A DNA stretch of 64,000 nt from Brucella sp. 21LCYQ03 (lineage in GTDB: Bacteria > Pseudomonadota > Alphaproteobacteria > Rhizobiales > Rhizobiaceae), in NCBI RefSeq assembly GCF_023554105.1, contig NZ_JAMJWE010000012.1, forward strand, positions 1 through 64,000, read 5' to 3'. Shown piece after piece: positions 25,203 to 34,024 of the stretch (within the stretch, counting starts at the first letter, position 1; each line of letters starts with the position of its first letter). A model generated the notes under the pieces. The model was not told where the DNA came from. It saw only the letters and a list, made by a program, of their open reading frames with translations, and searched no databases. The position numbers and the translations under genes are program-made.

Positions 25203-26789
25203 ATGCATATCAGAAAAGCCGGCCTTGGCCTGTTTCTCGCCGCTTTTTCACTCGCGTCGGCGTCCTCCCACGCCGAAGAAGTGAAGCGTGGCGGCTCGGT
25301 CATTGTACACATGAACACTGAGCAGGGTGTCCTTAACCCTGCATTGCGCGCTTCCACAGGCGTTTACCAGATTACTGGTCGCATCATGGAGCCGTTGATC
25401 GACCGTACTTATGAAGGCTATGTGCCCGTGCTGGCAACGAGCTGGACTTCGTCCGAAGACGGTAAGGCGATCACCTTCAAGTTGCGCGAAAATGTGCGCT
25501 GGCATGACGGTCAGCCGTTCACCTGCGATGACGTATCGTATAGCGCGATGAACCTTTGGAAGAAGCTGCTGAACTATTCAACGACACTTCAGGCAAATCT
25601 TGAGTCGGTCGATTGCACAGATCCGCACACAGCAGTTTTCAACTATTCCAAGCCTATGCCATTGGAGCTTCTGGTTGCAGCGATGCCGGATCTTGGCCAT
25701 CCCGTGCCAAAACATCTCTATGAAGGCACCGATATTCTCAAGAACAAGTATAATTCGGCACCAGTTGGTACCGGACCATTCAAGTTCGTTGAATATGAGC
25801 GCGGTCAGCACATCATTGCCGAACGCAATGATGACTACTGGCGCGGCAAGGAATACCCATATCTCGACCGCGTGATCTGGCGCTTTATGCCAGATAAGGC
25901 CGCTGCTGCGGCGGCGCTTGAATCAGGCGAAATGATGGAAACTGCTTTCAACGGCATTTCCATGTCTGATACCGAACGCCTCCAGAAAGATGGTCGCTTC
26001 GATACCGGCACGAAGGGTTTTGAAAACAACGTCGCGCATTCGACTGTTGAATTCAATCTGCGTAACCCGATCCTCGCAAATCTGAAAGTGCGTCAGGCTA
26101 TCTACCACGCGCTTGATATTGATTTTGCGATCAAGAGCATCATGCGCGGCTATGCCAAGCCAGGACGTGGTCCTATCCCAAGCTCGGGCGGCATCAACTA
26201 TACGGACGACGTTCAGACCTATCCATATGACGTTGAAAAAGCCAAGCAACTGCTCGACGAAGCCGGTTATAAGGCTGGTCCAGATGGCATCCGCTTCAAG
26301 CTGCGTCACCGTCCTGCACCATGGGGTGAATATACCCAGCTTTGGGCTGAATATTATGCTCAGGCGATGAAAGAAGTCGGCATCGACGTTGAAATCGTGA
26401 CCAATGACGCACCGGGCTTCCTCAATGGTGTTTATCGCGACCACGACTTTGATACGGCGAGCGGCTGGCACCAGTTCCGTTCCGATCCAGCTGTTTCGAC
26501 AACCGTCTGGCTGCGTTCCGGCGCTCCAGTTGGCACAGCATGGTCAAACCAGTTCGATTACAAGTCGGACGAAATGGACAAGCTGATCGATCAGGCTGCA
26601 TCAGAACTCGACACAACAAAGCGTGCTGAACTCTATCACCAGATCCAGAAGCTTGAGATGCAGGATCTGCCGGTCATCTTCGCAATCGAACATCCGTTCG
26701 TCGGCGTGACCAACAAGGCATTGAAGAACCACCACAACACACCACGTTGGGATTCTTCAAGCTGGTACGATCTCTGGATTGATCAATAA
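25203..26789 (+). CDS. family 5 periplasmic peptide-binding protein
   Basis: A 528-residue SBP_bac_5 protein. I choose ATG 25203 because AGGGGAACAGAGA lies just upstream and a good signal peptide follows (MHIRKAGLGLFLAAFSLA, cleavage after SHA). The reading frame stays open 30 codons further up, but that part does not resemble a secretion signal. Family features are RGGSVIVHMNTEQGVLNPAL, TSWTSSEDGKAITFKLRENVRWHDGQPFTCDDV, GTGPFKFVEYERGQHIIAERNDDYW and DLPVIFAIEHPFVGVT. It is the first gene of a seven-gene operon. The co-encoded amidohydrolases suggest N-acyl, N-carbamoyl or peptide-like ligands. Confidence 0.92.
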   Translation: MHIRKAGLGLFLAAFSLASASSHAEEVKRGGSVIVHMNTEQGVLNPALRASTGVYQITGRIMEPLIDRTYEGYVPVLATSWTSSEDGKAITFKLRENVRWHDGQPFTCDDVSYSAMNLWKKLLNYSTTLQANLESVDCTDPHTAVFNYSKPMPLELLVAAMPDLGHPVPKHLYEGTDILKNKYNSAPVGTGPFKFVEYERGQHIIAERNDDYWRGKEYPYLDRVIWRFMPDKAAAAAALESGEMMETAFNGISMSDTERLQKDGRFDTGTKGFENNVAHSTVEFNLRNPILANLKVRQAIYHALDIDFAIKSIMRGYAKPGRGPIPSSGGINYTDDVQTYPYDVEKAKQLLDEAGYKAGPDGIRFKLRHRPAPWGEYTQLWAEYYAQAMKEVGIDVEIVTNDAPGFLNGVYRDHDFDTASGWHQFRSDPAVSTTVWLRSGAPVGTAWSNQFDYKSDEMDKLIDQAASELDTTKRAELYHQIQKLEMQDLPVIFAIEHPFVGVTNKALKNHHNTPRWDSSSWYDLWIDQ

Positions 26790-26799
26790 TCACGATCAG

Positions 26800-26827
26800 G
26801 CTGTTGCCGGAACCCCGGCAACAGCCC
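26800..26827 (+). promoter_or_regulatory. intercistronic hairpin after the binding-protein gene
   Basis: A perfect 12-bp stem GGCTGTTGCCGG / CCGGCAACAGCC with a 4-nt loop, 10 bases after the stop codon. No T-tract follows, so it probably stabilises the upstream message or partly attenuates rather than fully terminating. It would keep binding protein in excess over the membrane subunits. Confidence 0.6.
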
Positions 26828-26878
26828 TCCGCGTTCCACAATAAAACTGCTTCAAATATCTTTGCAGGATAGCCCGCA

Positions 26879-27862
26879 ATGTCCTTGCCCCCGATCCTGA
26901 GTTTTGCGCTTCGGCGCATCTTACAGGCAATACCCGTCATTCTTCTTATAATGGTCGGCTCGTTCCTCCTTATCAAACTTGCGCCCGGCGATACCGTCGA
27001 CGCTCTTGTTGGTGATATGGGTGGTGCCGATCCACAATTCGTTGCAAATTTGCGTGCGGAATATGGCCTTGATCAGCAGGTCTGGGTGCAGCTGTGGCTT
27101 TATATGACCAAGCTCGCACAGTTCGATTTTGGTTGGTCCTATGTCTATGAACAGCCTGTGCTTGATGTTCTCCTGAACCGTCTGGTGCCGACACTGTTGC
27201 TGATGTTGTCCTCGCTCACAGTCGCATTTGTTTTCGGCATTGCGCTTGGCGCCTTTGCGGCACGCCGCGCTTACTCGCTGACCGACAATGCTATCTCGAC
27301 ACTTGGCCTCATTTGCTATGCGATGCCAAGCTTCTTCCTCAGCCTCATTCTGATGTTTGTTTTCTCGGTCAAACTCGGTTGGTTGCCGGTGGGCGGTTAC
27401 AAGACTATTGGCGGTTTTTACTCAGGTTGGAAAAATGTCTGGGATATCGCCGTGCATCTCGTAATGCCGACAACGGCTCTTTCACTCATCTACGTTGCCT
27501 TCTACATGCGCCTGATGCGGACAAGCGTTCTGGAAGTTGAAGACCTTGATTATGTGCGTACAGCCCGCGCAAAAGGCGCAAGCGGTGCGCGTCTGATGTT
27601 CCATCATATTATGCGCAATGCATTCCTCCCGGTTGTGACGCTGCTTGGGCTTCAGTTCTCAACCGTGCTTGGCGGCTCTGTAGTCATTGAGACAATTTTC
27701 TCGCTACCCGGCCTTGGCCAACTTGCCTACACATCGGTCATCAAACGCGACCTCAACACTTTGATGGGCATCATCTTTCTGTGCTCGATACTGGTAGTGA
27801 TCGTGAACTTCATCACCGATCTTATCTATGCGCGGCTTGATTCCAGGATTGAACTGTCATGA
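26879..27862 (+). CDS. DppB-like permease
   Basis: A 327-residue inner-membrane permease of the Dpp/Opp class. TM1 (LQAIPVILLIMVGSFLLIKLAPGD) is followed by the periplasmic stretch ADPQFVANLRAEYGLDQQVWVQ and, later, the EAA loop DYVRTARAKGASGARLMFHHIMRNAFLPVVTLLG and VVIETIFSLPGLGQLAYTSVIKRD. All are standard for DppB. It overlaps the next permease gene by four bases. Together they form the translocation pore for the ligand delivered by the 25203 protein. Confidence 0.93.
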   Translation: MSLPPILSFALRRILQAIPVILLIMVGSFLLIKLAPGDTVDALVGDMGGADPQFVANLRAEYGLDQQVWVQLWLYMTKLAQFDFGWSYVYEQPVLDVLLNRLVPTLLLMLSSLTVAFVFGIALGAFAARRAYSLTDNAISTLGLICYAMPSFFLSLILMFVFSVKLGWLPVGGYKTIGGFYSGWKNVWDIAVHLVMPTTALSLIYVAFYMRLMRTSVLEVEDLDYVRTARAKGASGARLMFHHIMRNAFLPVVTLLGLQFSTVLGGSVVIETIFSLPGLGQLAYTSVIKRDLNTLMGIIFLCSILVVIVNFITDLIYARLDSRIELS

Positions 27863-28737
27863 CAATTCAGGACGTCTCCCTCCCTCGCCCTCAGGCTTCC
27901 CGCACCCGCGTTTTGTGGCAACGTTTCAGCCGCAACCGCGCTGCCGTGCTGGGGCTTATTCTCTTTATTGCCGTCGTGCTGATCGCAGTCTTTGCCGACG
28001 TCATTGCACCCGGTGATCCTCTGCGCCGCGCTGGCAATCCTCTGACATGGCCATTCGTAAATGCTGCAACGCCGCTCGGCACAGACCAGCTTGGCCGTGA
28101 TATTATGGCCGGCATCTTCCACGGCGCGCGCATTTCGTTGCTCATCGGCGTCGTCGCCACCATGATCTCAATAGCCATCGGAATTATCATCGGTGCACTG
28201 GCTGGCTATTATGGCGGCTGGATTGATGACACGCTGATGCGCGTCACCGAGGCATTCCAGACCATTCCAAGCTTTGTGCTTCTGCTGGCACTGGTTGCGA
28301 TTTTCGGCTCTTCAATCGAAAACATCATCATCTGCATCGGCATCGTTTCTTGGACGGCACCAGCACGCATGGTCCGTGCTGAGTTTCTTGCGCTGCGTAA
28401 GCGCGAATTTGTCGATGCTGCACGCAATCTCGGCGTCGGTAATCTATCGATTATCTTCCGTGAAATTTTGCCAAATGCGCTTCCACCAGTCGTCGTCTTC
28501 GCATCTGTTGTGATGGCCACATCTATCCTGATGGAAAGTGCTCTCGCGTTCCTCGGTCTTGGAGATCCCAACTATGCAAGCTGGGGCAATATGATTGGTC
28601 AGGGTCGCGCAGTTCTACGTACCGACTGGTTCTGCTCGGTTATTCCCGGCATCGCCATTCTGCTCACCGTGCTTTCCTTCAGCCTGCTTGGCGAAGGCCT
28701 GAACGACGCGCTCAATCCAAGGCAGAAAAAGAAATGA
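27859..28737 (+). CDS. DppC-like permease
   Basis: A 292-residue inner-membrane permease. The N-terminal cytoplasmic part is followed by FSRNRAAVLGLILFIAVVLIAVF (TM1), the signature LGTDQLGRDIMAGIFHGARISL and the EAA loop RMVRAEFLALRKREFVDAARNLGVGNLSIIFREILP. It starts inside the stop of the DppB-like gene (ATGA), and its own stop overlaps the ATPase start in the same way. Confidence 0.93.
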   Translation: MTIQDVSLPRPQASRTRVLWQRFSRNRAAVLGLILFIAVVLIAVFADVIAPGDPLRRAGNPLTWPFVNAATPLGTDQLGRDIMAGIFHGARISLLIGVVATMISIAIGIIIGALAGYYGGWIDDTLMRVTEAFQTIPSFVLLLALVAIFGSSIENIIICIGIVSWTAPARMVRAEFLALRKREFVDAARNLGVGNLSIIFREILPNALPPVVVFASVVMATSILMESALAFLGLGDPNYASWGNMIGQGRAVLRTDWFCSVIPGIAILLTVLSFSLLGEGLNDALNPRQKKK

Positions 28738-30374
28738 CTGCGGCTCCCGTTCTCGAAATCCAGAACCTGCAAATTGCTTTGCCTAAAGGTGCCGATCGTC
28801 CCTTTGCTTTGCAAGACCTGACACTGAGCATCAAGCCGGGTGAGATTGTTTGCCTTGTGGGCGAAAGTGGTTCCGGCAAATCGCTTTCGGCTGGCGCTAT
28901 CATGCGCTTGCTGCCCGAACCGCATGTGCGGGTAACCAACGGCACAATCAGGCTTGAAGGCACTGACCTTTATTCGCTCAGCGAAACTGACATGAAGAAG
29001 CTGCGCGGCAACCGCATCGGCATGATTTTTCAGGAGCCTATGACTGCGCTCAATCCGCAGAAAACGGTCGGCTGGCAGATCGACGAAGTGCTGCGCTTGC
29101 ATACCAAGCTCAGCCGCAAAGAACGGCACGCTGCGGTTATCGATATGCTGAACGAGGTCAAGATTCCTGACCCGGAGTCAGCCTATAATGCCTATCCTCA
29201 TCAGATTTCCGGTGGGCAGCGCCAGCGCGTCATGATTGCCATGGCGCTGATTTTGAAGCCCCGCCTGATTATCGCAGATGAACCAACGACTGCACTTGAT
29301 GTCACGACACAGGCGCAAATCCTCAAGCTCATCCGCGATCTGCAACGCGAGCACAATACAGGGATTCTTTTCATCACCCATGATTTTGGTGTGGTGGCAG
29401 AGATTGCCGATCGCGTTGCGGTCTTGCGGCTTGGAGAACTGGTTGAAGAAGGCCCAGCCAATGAGGTACTCAACCATCCTCAGCATCCTTACACGAAAGC
29501 GCTAATTGCTTCCGTTCCAGCCTTAACGCCTCCAGCGATCAAAGCATCCGTTGAAAGTCAGCCGGTCATTCTCAAAGCCGAGAGCCTGCGCAAGACATTC
29601 AAAGCGCAAGGCGGACTTTTCAGCGGCAAGCGCAGTGCCGTTCCTGCGGTCAAAGACCTGTCTTTTATATTACGTCAGGGGGAAACACTCGGCGTTGTGG
29701 GCGAAAGCGGATCAGGCAAAACCACTGTTTCGCGGATTGTAACGCGACTCCTCGAAGCCGATAGTGGCAAGGTTGATGTGAATGGCCGCGACTTTCTAAG
29801 CGCGAGTGCACGTGAAGTGCGCTCTATGCGCAAAGACATTCAGATGGTCTTCCAAGACCCGATGGCGTCGCTCAACCCGCGCCGCCGCGTTGTAGATCTC
29901 ATCGCGCAAGGCCCGATTGTCCACGGCGTGCCGAAAAAGCAAGCTCATGCCAAAGCGCGTGAACTGCTCGAACTGGTCGAGCTTTCACCAGCTGCCGCAG
30001 ACCGCTTCCCGCACGAGTTTTCGGGTGGCCAGCGCCAGCGTATCGGCATCGCGCGCGCACTTGCACTTGAGCCGCGGATTATCGTAGCTGACGAGCCGGT
30101 TTCGGCGCTCGACGTTTCGGTTCAGGCACAGGTTCTGCGTCTGCTTGCTGATCTGCGTGAACGGCTTAACCTCTCGCTGCTCTTTGTAACACACGACCTG
30201 CGCGTTGCTGCCCAGCTTTGTGACCGCATCATCGTTATGTCGAAAGGCGAGATTGCGGAAGCAGGAGAGACGGCAGATGTCTTCGCCAATCCGCAACATG
30301 AATATACCCAGCGCCTGCTTGCTTCCATTCCCGGCAAAGACTGGACGCCACCCCGCTTAGACAGCGTAGAATGA
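28734..30374 (+). CDS. fused DppD-DppF-type tandem ABC ATPase
   Basis: A 546-residue protein with two complete nucleotide-binding domains, equal to DppD and DppF joined in one chain as in GsiA/YejF-type systems. Domain 1 has GESGSGKS at about 43-50, [32 protein letters not shown] and [11 protein letters not shown]. Domain 2 begins near residue 280, with GESGSGKT at about 323-330, [32 protein letters not shown] and [11 protein letters not shown]. Both sites look catalytically intact. This differs from the two-gene arrangement in the other peptide importers of the window. It overlaps the FAD-oxidase gene by four bases. Confidence 0.94.
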   Translation: MTAAPVLEIQNLQIALPKGADRPFALQDLTLSIKPGEIVCLVGESGSGKSLSAGAIMRLLPEPHVRVTNGTIRLEGTDLYSLSETDMKKLRGNRIGMIFQEPMTALNPQKTVGWQIDEVLRLHTKLSRKERHAAVIDMLNEVKIPDPESAYNAYPHQISGGQRQRVMIAMALILKPRLIIADEPTTALDVTTQAQILKLIRDLQREHNTGILFITHDFGVVAEIADRVAVLRLGELVEEGPANEVLNHPQHPYTKALIASVPALTPPAIKASVESQPVILKAESLRKTFKAQGGLFSGKRSAVPAVKDLSFILRQGETLGVVGESGSGKTTVSRIVTRLLEADSGKVDVNGRDFLSASAREVRSMRKDIQMVFQDPMASLNPRRRVVDLIAQGPIVHGVPKKQAHAKARELLELVELSPAAADRFPHEFSGGQRQRIGIARALALEPRIIVADEPVSALDVSVQAQVLRLLADLRERLNLSLLFVTHDLRVAAQLCDRIIVMSKGEIAEAGETADVFANPQHEYTQRLLASIPGKDWTPPRLDSVE

Positions 30375-31690
30375 AAACGGCTGATAATATGCAAAACATC
30401 CAGTTCCCTCCATCCATCTGGGCTGCAACCGCACCGTCCCGCATACCCGCCGCGCCATTGAGCAGCGACACGGAAGCAGATGTTGCAATTGTTGGCGGCG
30501 GTTTCACAGGTCTTTCGGCAGCACTGCATCTCGCAAAGCGCGGCAAAAAAGTTGTTCTGCTTGAGGCCAATGCCGTTGGCTGGGGTGCATCGGGTCGCAA
30601 CAACGGACAAGTCATTCCAACCATGACAGCGGCTGAACCCGATGCTATTGCCAAACGCTACGGCGATGCTGGTGAACGCTTTGCAAAGCTGATTGGCAAC
30701 AGCGCTGACACGCTGTTCTCTATCGTTCGCGATGAGAAAATTGAAGCAGAAGCCGAACAGACGGGCTGGTTTCAGCCAGCACATTCTCCCGGTCGCATTA
30801 AACTTTCTCAAGCACGCGTCGAAGCATGGAAGCGTTTTGGTTTTCCTGCAGAATATCTCGACAGCGCCTCCACATCAAAGCTGTTGGGCAGTGATTTCTG
30901 GTATGGCGGCATGTTCAACCCGACAGGCGGCCATATCAATCCGCTGGCCTTAGCGCGCGGTCTTGCAGGCGCTGCCGAGCGTCATGGTGCGATCATTCAT
31001 GAGCAAAGTCCGGTTACTTCTTTTGAACGTAAGGGCGATCATTGGGAAGTACGCACTGGAAGCGCAGCCGTTCGTGCAAAAGGTTTTCTGCTTGCGACCA
31101 ATGCCTATACCGGCGAAATAAAGGAAAGCCTCGCCCCACGTCTGGCCCGTACAATCGTGCCGGTATTGTCATGGCAAATGGCAACAGCGCCACTGAGTGA
31201 TAATCTCCGCGCGATGATCCTTCCGGGTCGTCAGGCAGTTTCCGATACGCGGGGTGATCTCCGCTTTTTTCGTTACGACGCGCGTAATCGTCTCATCACC
31301 GGCGGCGTAGTTATGGGCAATTACAACGTTGCAGAGCGTGTAAAGCATAAGGCTGCGCGCAATCTGGCGGAGGCTTTCCCTGCGCTTGGTCAGCCGGAAA
31401 TGACGCACGTCTGGAGCGGCTACATCGGCATGACATGGGATCGCTTCCCACGCGTACATCAGCTTGGAACAAACGGTTGGGCATGGATCGGCTGTAATGG
31501 TCGTGGCGTTGCGCTCGGCACCGCAATGGGCCGCGAATTTGCACGTGCATTTGATGGCGAGCCGCCGCAAGAACTCGCACTTCCGGTTTCAGAGCCAGCA
31601 CCACTGCCGTTCCATTCAATTGCTCGAAAGATTGCGCCTTTCTATCTCGCATGGCTACGGCGCAAAGATCTCACGGAACCGAATTTGTAA
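30371..31690 (+). CDS. FAD-dependent oxidoreductase (DAO family)
   Basis: A 439-residue flavoprotein. The FAD-binding Rossmann motif is DVAIVGGGFTGLSAALHLAKRGKKVVLLEA (about residues 37-66), followed by GWGASGRNNGQVIP, a form seen in gamma-glutamylputrescine oxidase (PuuB)-like and other amine/amino-acid oxidases. The C-terminal part has HVWSGYIGMTWDRFPRVHQLG and GCNGRGVALGTAMG, the second FAD-contact region. It probably oxidises a C-N bond of a compound brought in by the importer encoded upstream. An internal ATG at codon 7 is an alternative start, but the ATGA overlap favours 30371. Confidence 0.88.
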   Translation: MKTADNMQNIQFPPSIWAATAPSRIPAAPLSSDTEADVAIVGGGFTGLSAALHLAKRGKKVVLLEANAVGWGASGRNNGQVIPTMTAAEPDAIAKRYGDAGERFAKLIGNSADTLFSIVRDEKIEAEAEQTGWFQPAHSPGRIKLSQARVEAWKRFGFPAEYLDSASTSKLLGSDFWYGGMFNPTGGHINPLALARGLAGAAERHGAIIHEQSPVTSFERKGDHWEVRTGSAAVRAKGFLLATNAYTGEIKESLAPRLARTIVPVLSWQMATAPLSDNLRAMILPGRQAVSDTRGDLRFFRYDARNRLITGGVVMGNYNVAERVKHKAARNLAEAFPALGQPEMTHVWSGYIGMTWDRFPRVHQLGTNGWAWIGCNGRGVALGTAMGREFARAFDGEPPQELALPVSEPAPLPFHSIARKIAPFYLAWLRRKDLTEPNL

Positions 31691-31726
31691 GTCAGACTGT
31701 CAAACATTCATGTGAAAGGTAGATCC

Positions 31727-32206
31727 ATGAATCAATTGCCAATTCTCGAACGGCGCCGCATTGAGGCTCTCGTTCTAAAAAATGTCTATGAGGTTCTTCG
31801 TGAGCGGTCAGGCGAAGAAGAAGCTCAGGCAGCGATCGGCGAAGCGGTGACACGCTCGGCGATTGATCAGGGTAAGGTGTTTGCGGATGAGCTCGGTCGC
31901 ACCCCAGACTTGCAGGACTTTGCCGATATTCTGCCGCTCTGGACCAAAGACAATGCGCTTGAAATCGAAGTGCTTTCGCAGGGCAAAGATCATTTCGATT
32001 TCAATGTGAAGCGTTGCCGCTATTCGGAAATGTATCGCGACATGGGGCTTGGCCATATCGGGCACCTGCTGTCGTGTAATCGCGATGGTGATTTCTGCAT
32101 CGGCTACAACCCCGAAATGAAGCTGGAACGCACCCAGACGATCATGAAGGGCGCAAGCCATTGCGACTTCCGTTACAGCCTTGAGACACAGGAACAAGGA
32201 GCCTGA
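31727..32206 (+). CDS. L-2-amino-thiazoline-4-carboxylate hydrolase-family protein
   Basis: A 159-residue cytoplasmic protein that resembles the ATC hydrolase family (PF14196). Members open the thiazoline ring of L-2-amino-thiazoline-4-carboxylate to N-carbamoyl-L-cysteine. Visible features are an N-terminal helical part (RRRIEALVLKNVYEVLRE), C117 in HLLSCNRDGDFC, then P129, and the C-terminal block ERTQTIMKGASHCDFRY with C146. AAAGGT precedes ATG 31727, so I drop five codons from the longest frame. It lies between a FAD oxidase and an M20 amidohydrolase; in known ATC pathways a carbamoyl-cysteine amidohydrolase follows, which fits. The exact substrate is an inference. Confidence 0.72.
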   Translation: MNQLPILERRRIEALVLKNVYEVLRERSGEEEAQAAIGEAVTRSAIDQGKVFADELGRTPDLQDFADILPLWTKDNALEIEVLSQGKDHFDFNVKRCRYSEMYRDMGLGHIGHLLSCNRDGDFCIGYNPEMKLERTQTIMKGASHCDFRYSLETQEQGA

Positions 32207-32207
32207 A

Positions 32208-33374
32208 ATGCCGGTTGAAAACTGGACTTCGAACCAGCTTGACGAACTTATCGCCTTCCGCCGTGATCTGCATGAAAACCCGGAACTCCTTTATGATGTC
32301 AATCGCACCGCTGAAAAGGTGGCAGAAGCCTTACGCGCAGCTGGCCTTGATGAAGTCGTAACAGGCATTGGCCGCACAGGCGTTGTCGGGGTCATTCGTG
32401 GTCAGACCAACAAATCAGGCCGCGCGATTGCTCTGCGTGCTGACATGGATGCACTGCCGATCCTTGAAGACACTGGCGCAGAATGGTCATCCAAAGTGCC
32501 GGGCAAGATGCATGCCTGCGGCCATGATGGCCATACGACCATGCTTTTGGGTGCAGCTCGCGAACTGATAAAAAGCCGGGCTTTCGATGGCACAGTCATC
32601 GTCATTTTCCAGCCCGCTGAAGAAGGTGGTGCCGGTGCGAAAGCCATGATCGACGACGGGCTGTTCAAGCGCTGGCCGGTCAACGAAGTCTATGGCATGC
32701 ACAACCGTCCAAACCTCGAAGTTGGCAACTTCACGATCAATTCCGGCCCTATTATGGGTTCGGTCGATGTGCTGGATATTACAATTGATGGCGTCGGTGG
32801 CCATGCGGCATCGCCGCACCATACCATTGATCCGATCCCTGTAACGGCAGCACTCATTCAGGCGATCCAAACGCTAACAGCGCGTACCATTGATCCGCTG
32901 GATTCAGCCGTGATCTCAATCACCACGATTCACGGTGGTGATGCGTTTAACGTCATTCCACAGTCGATCAAACTGACCGGAACCGTGCGTACATTGCGCG
33001 AAGAAGTCCGCAATCTTGTCGAAGAAAAGCTGACACGTGCAGTACAAGGCATTGCTGATGCTTTTGGCGCAAAAGCAACGCTCGATTATCAGCGCAATTA
33101 TCCGGTGACCGTCAATCACGAGCATGAAACGGAACTGGCAGCGCTTGCCGCAGAAGCTGTTTCCGGCGCTGATCGCGTAACACGCGATATGCCTGCGACG
33201 CTCGGTGGCGAGGATTTTGCGTTCATGCTCAATGAAGTGCCGGGTGCGATGATCAACATCGGCAACGGCCCAAGCGCCAATTTGCATCATCCTAAATATG
33301 ACTTCAACGACGATGTCATTGCCTGGGGCTGTTCTTACTGGACGACTTTGGTCAAGCAGAGGCTGCCTATTTAG
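32208..33374 (+). CDS. M20D-family amidohydrolase (hippurate hydrolase-like)
   Basis: A 388-residue cytoplasmic metallo-amidohydrolase. The metal site is visible: HACGHDGH at 102-109, E138-E139 in PAEEGGAG (136-143), H165 in YGMHN, and a C-terminal His in NLHHPKYDFND. The dimerisation domain contains GVGGHAASPHHTIDPI. The sequence is closest to hippurate/N-acyl-amino-acid hydrolases (M20D) rather than the M20C carbamoyl-amidohydrolases. I start at 32208, where AAGGAG lies eight bases upstream, just after the previous stop. It is the last gene of the operon and should release a free amino acid from the imported or ring-opened compound. Confidence 0.9.
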   Translation: MPVENWTSNQLDELIAFRRDLHENPELLYDVNRTAEKVAEALRAAGLDEVVTGIGRTGVVGVIRGQTNKSGRAIALRADMDALPILEDTGAEWSSKVPGKMHACGHDGHTTMLLGAARELIKSRAFDGTVIVIFQPAEEGGAGAKAMIDDGLFKRWPVNEVYGMHNRPNLEVGNFTINSGPIMGSVDVLDITIDGVGGHAASPHHTIDPIPVTAALIQAIQTLTARTIDPLDSAVISITTIHGGDAFNVIPQSIKLTGTVRTLREEVRNLVEEKLTRAVQGIADAFGAKATLDYQRNYPVTVNHEHETELAALAAEAVSGADRVTRDMPATLGGEDFAFMLNEVPGAMINIGNGPSANLHHPKYDFNDDVIAWGCSYWTTLVKQRLPI

Positions 33375-33388
33375 TTTCCCATGACCAT

Positions 33389-33412
33389 AAAGCCGGGATT
33401 TTTCCCGGCTTT
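33389..33412. terminator. bidirectional terminator
   Basis: A perfect 10-bp stem AAAGCCGGGA / TCCCGGCTTT with a TTTT loop, 14 bases after the M20 stop and 13 bases beyond the stop of the convergent ATPase gene. T-rich sequence follows on the plus strand, so it ends both operons. Confidence 0.85.
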
Positions 33413-33424
33413 ACTTTTTGTAGC

Positions 33425-34024
33425 TCAAGGCCCCAGTCTGAAATGATTGTTTGCATCCCCAATTCTGGAGAGCAGGCTTGTGTCATGGCTGATAGCAACA
33501 ATGCCTAATTCATATTTTTGGGTAAGGCCCATTAGGAGATGCCATATCTGTGCTTGCGCAATCGGATCAAGCGCTGAGGTAATTTCATCGGCAACCAGAA
33601 AATCTGGCTTTGCGCCAAGAGCGCGCAGAATTGAAACTCGCTGCAATTGTCCGCCAGACAGTTCATGGGGGTAGCGATCGTCCCAGTCGGCATCAACACC
33701 TAGCAGCCGGGCAGTTTCTGCGTCTCTTTCACCAGATTCAGCAATAATTTTTTTGATCTTCCACCTTGGATTCATGGCTGACAGCGGGGACTGGTACAAA
33801 TACTGCACCGGCCAGCGCTCCGATGACATCAAGCCACAACCATTTAAGGTAACTTCGCCCTTATACGGCCTATTCAGACCTGCAAAAATGCGGCCAAGTG
33901 TCGTTTTCCCGCAACCGGACGGTCCTGAAATGCAATAAACAGAAGATCTATTTAACGAAAGCGAAACGCCTTCAAACACGAGGCGCTTACCGAACCTCGC
34001 ACTCAGGTTTCTGGCTTCAAGCAT
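33425..34024 (-). CDS. NikE/DppF-like ATPase of the NikR-box importer
   Basis: A short (199-residue) ATP-binding protein of the Nik/Dpp class. Walker A is GPSGCGKT at 34-41, the Q-loop region is LYQSPLSAMNPRWKI, the signature LSGGQLQRV starts at 122, and Walker B reads LVADEITSALD, with Ile replacing the usual Pro. I start at 34024, which overlaps the previous stop by eight bases. The open frame continues upstream, with ATG 34039 as alternative, but that part is not conserved-looking. The lack of a C-terminal oligopeptide extension fits nickel-type rather than peptide-type systems. It is the last gene of the operon begun at 38144. Confidence 0.85.
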   Translation of the reverse strand: MLEARNLSARFGKRLVFEGVSLSLNRSSVYCISGPSGCGKTTLGRIFAGLNRPYKGEVTLNGCGLMSSERWPVQYLYQSPLSAMNPRWKIKKIIAESGERDAETARLLGVDADWDDRYPHELSGGQLQRVSILRALGAKPDFLVADEITSALDPIAQAQIWHLLMGLTQKYELGIVAISHDTSLLSRIGDANNHFRLGP

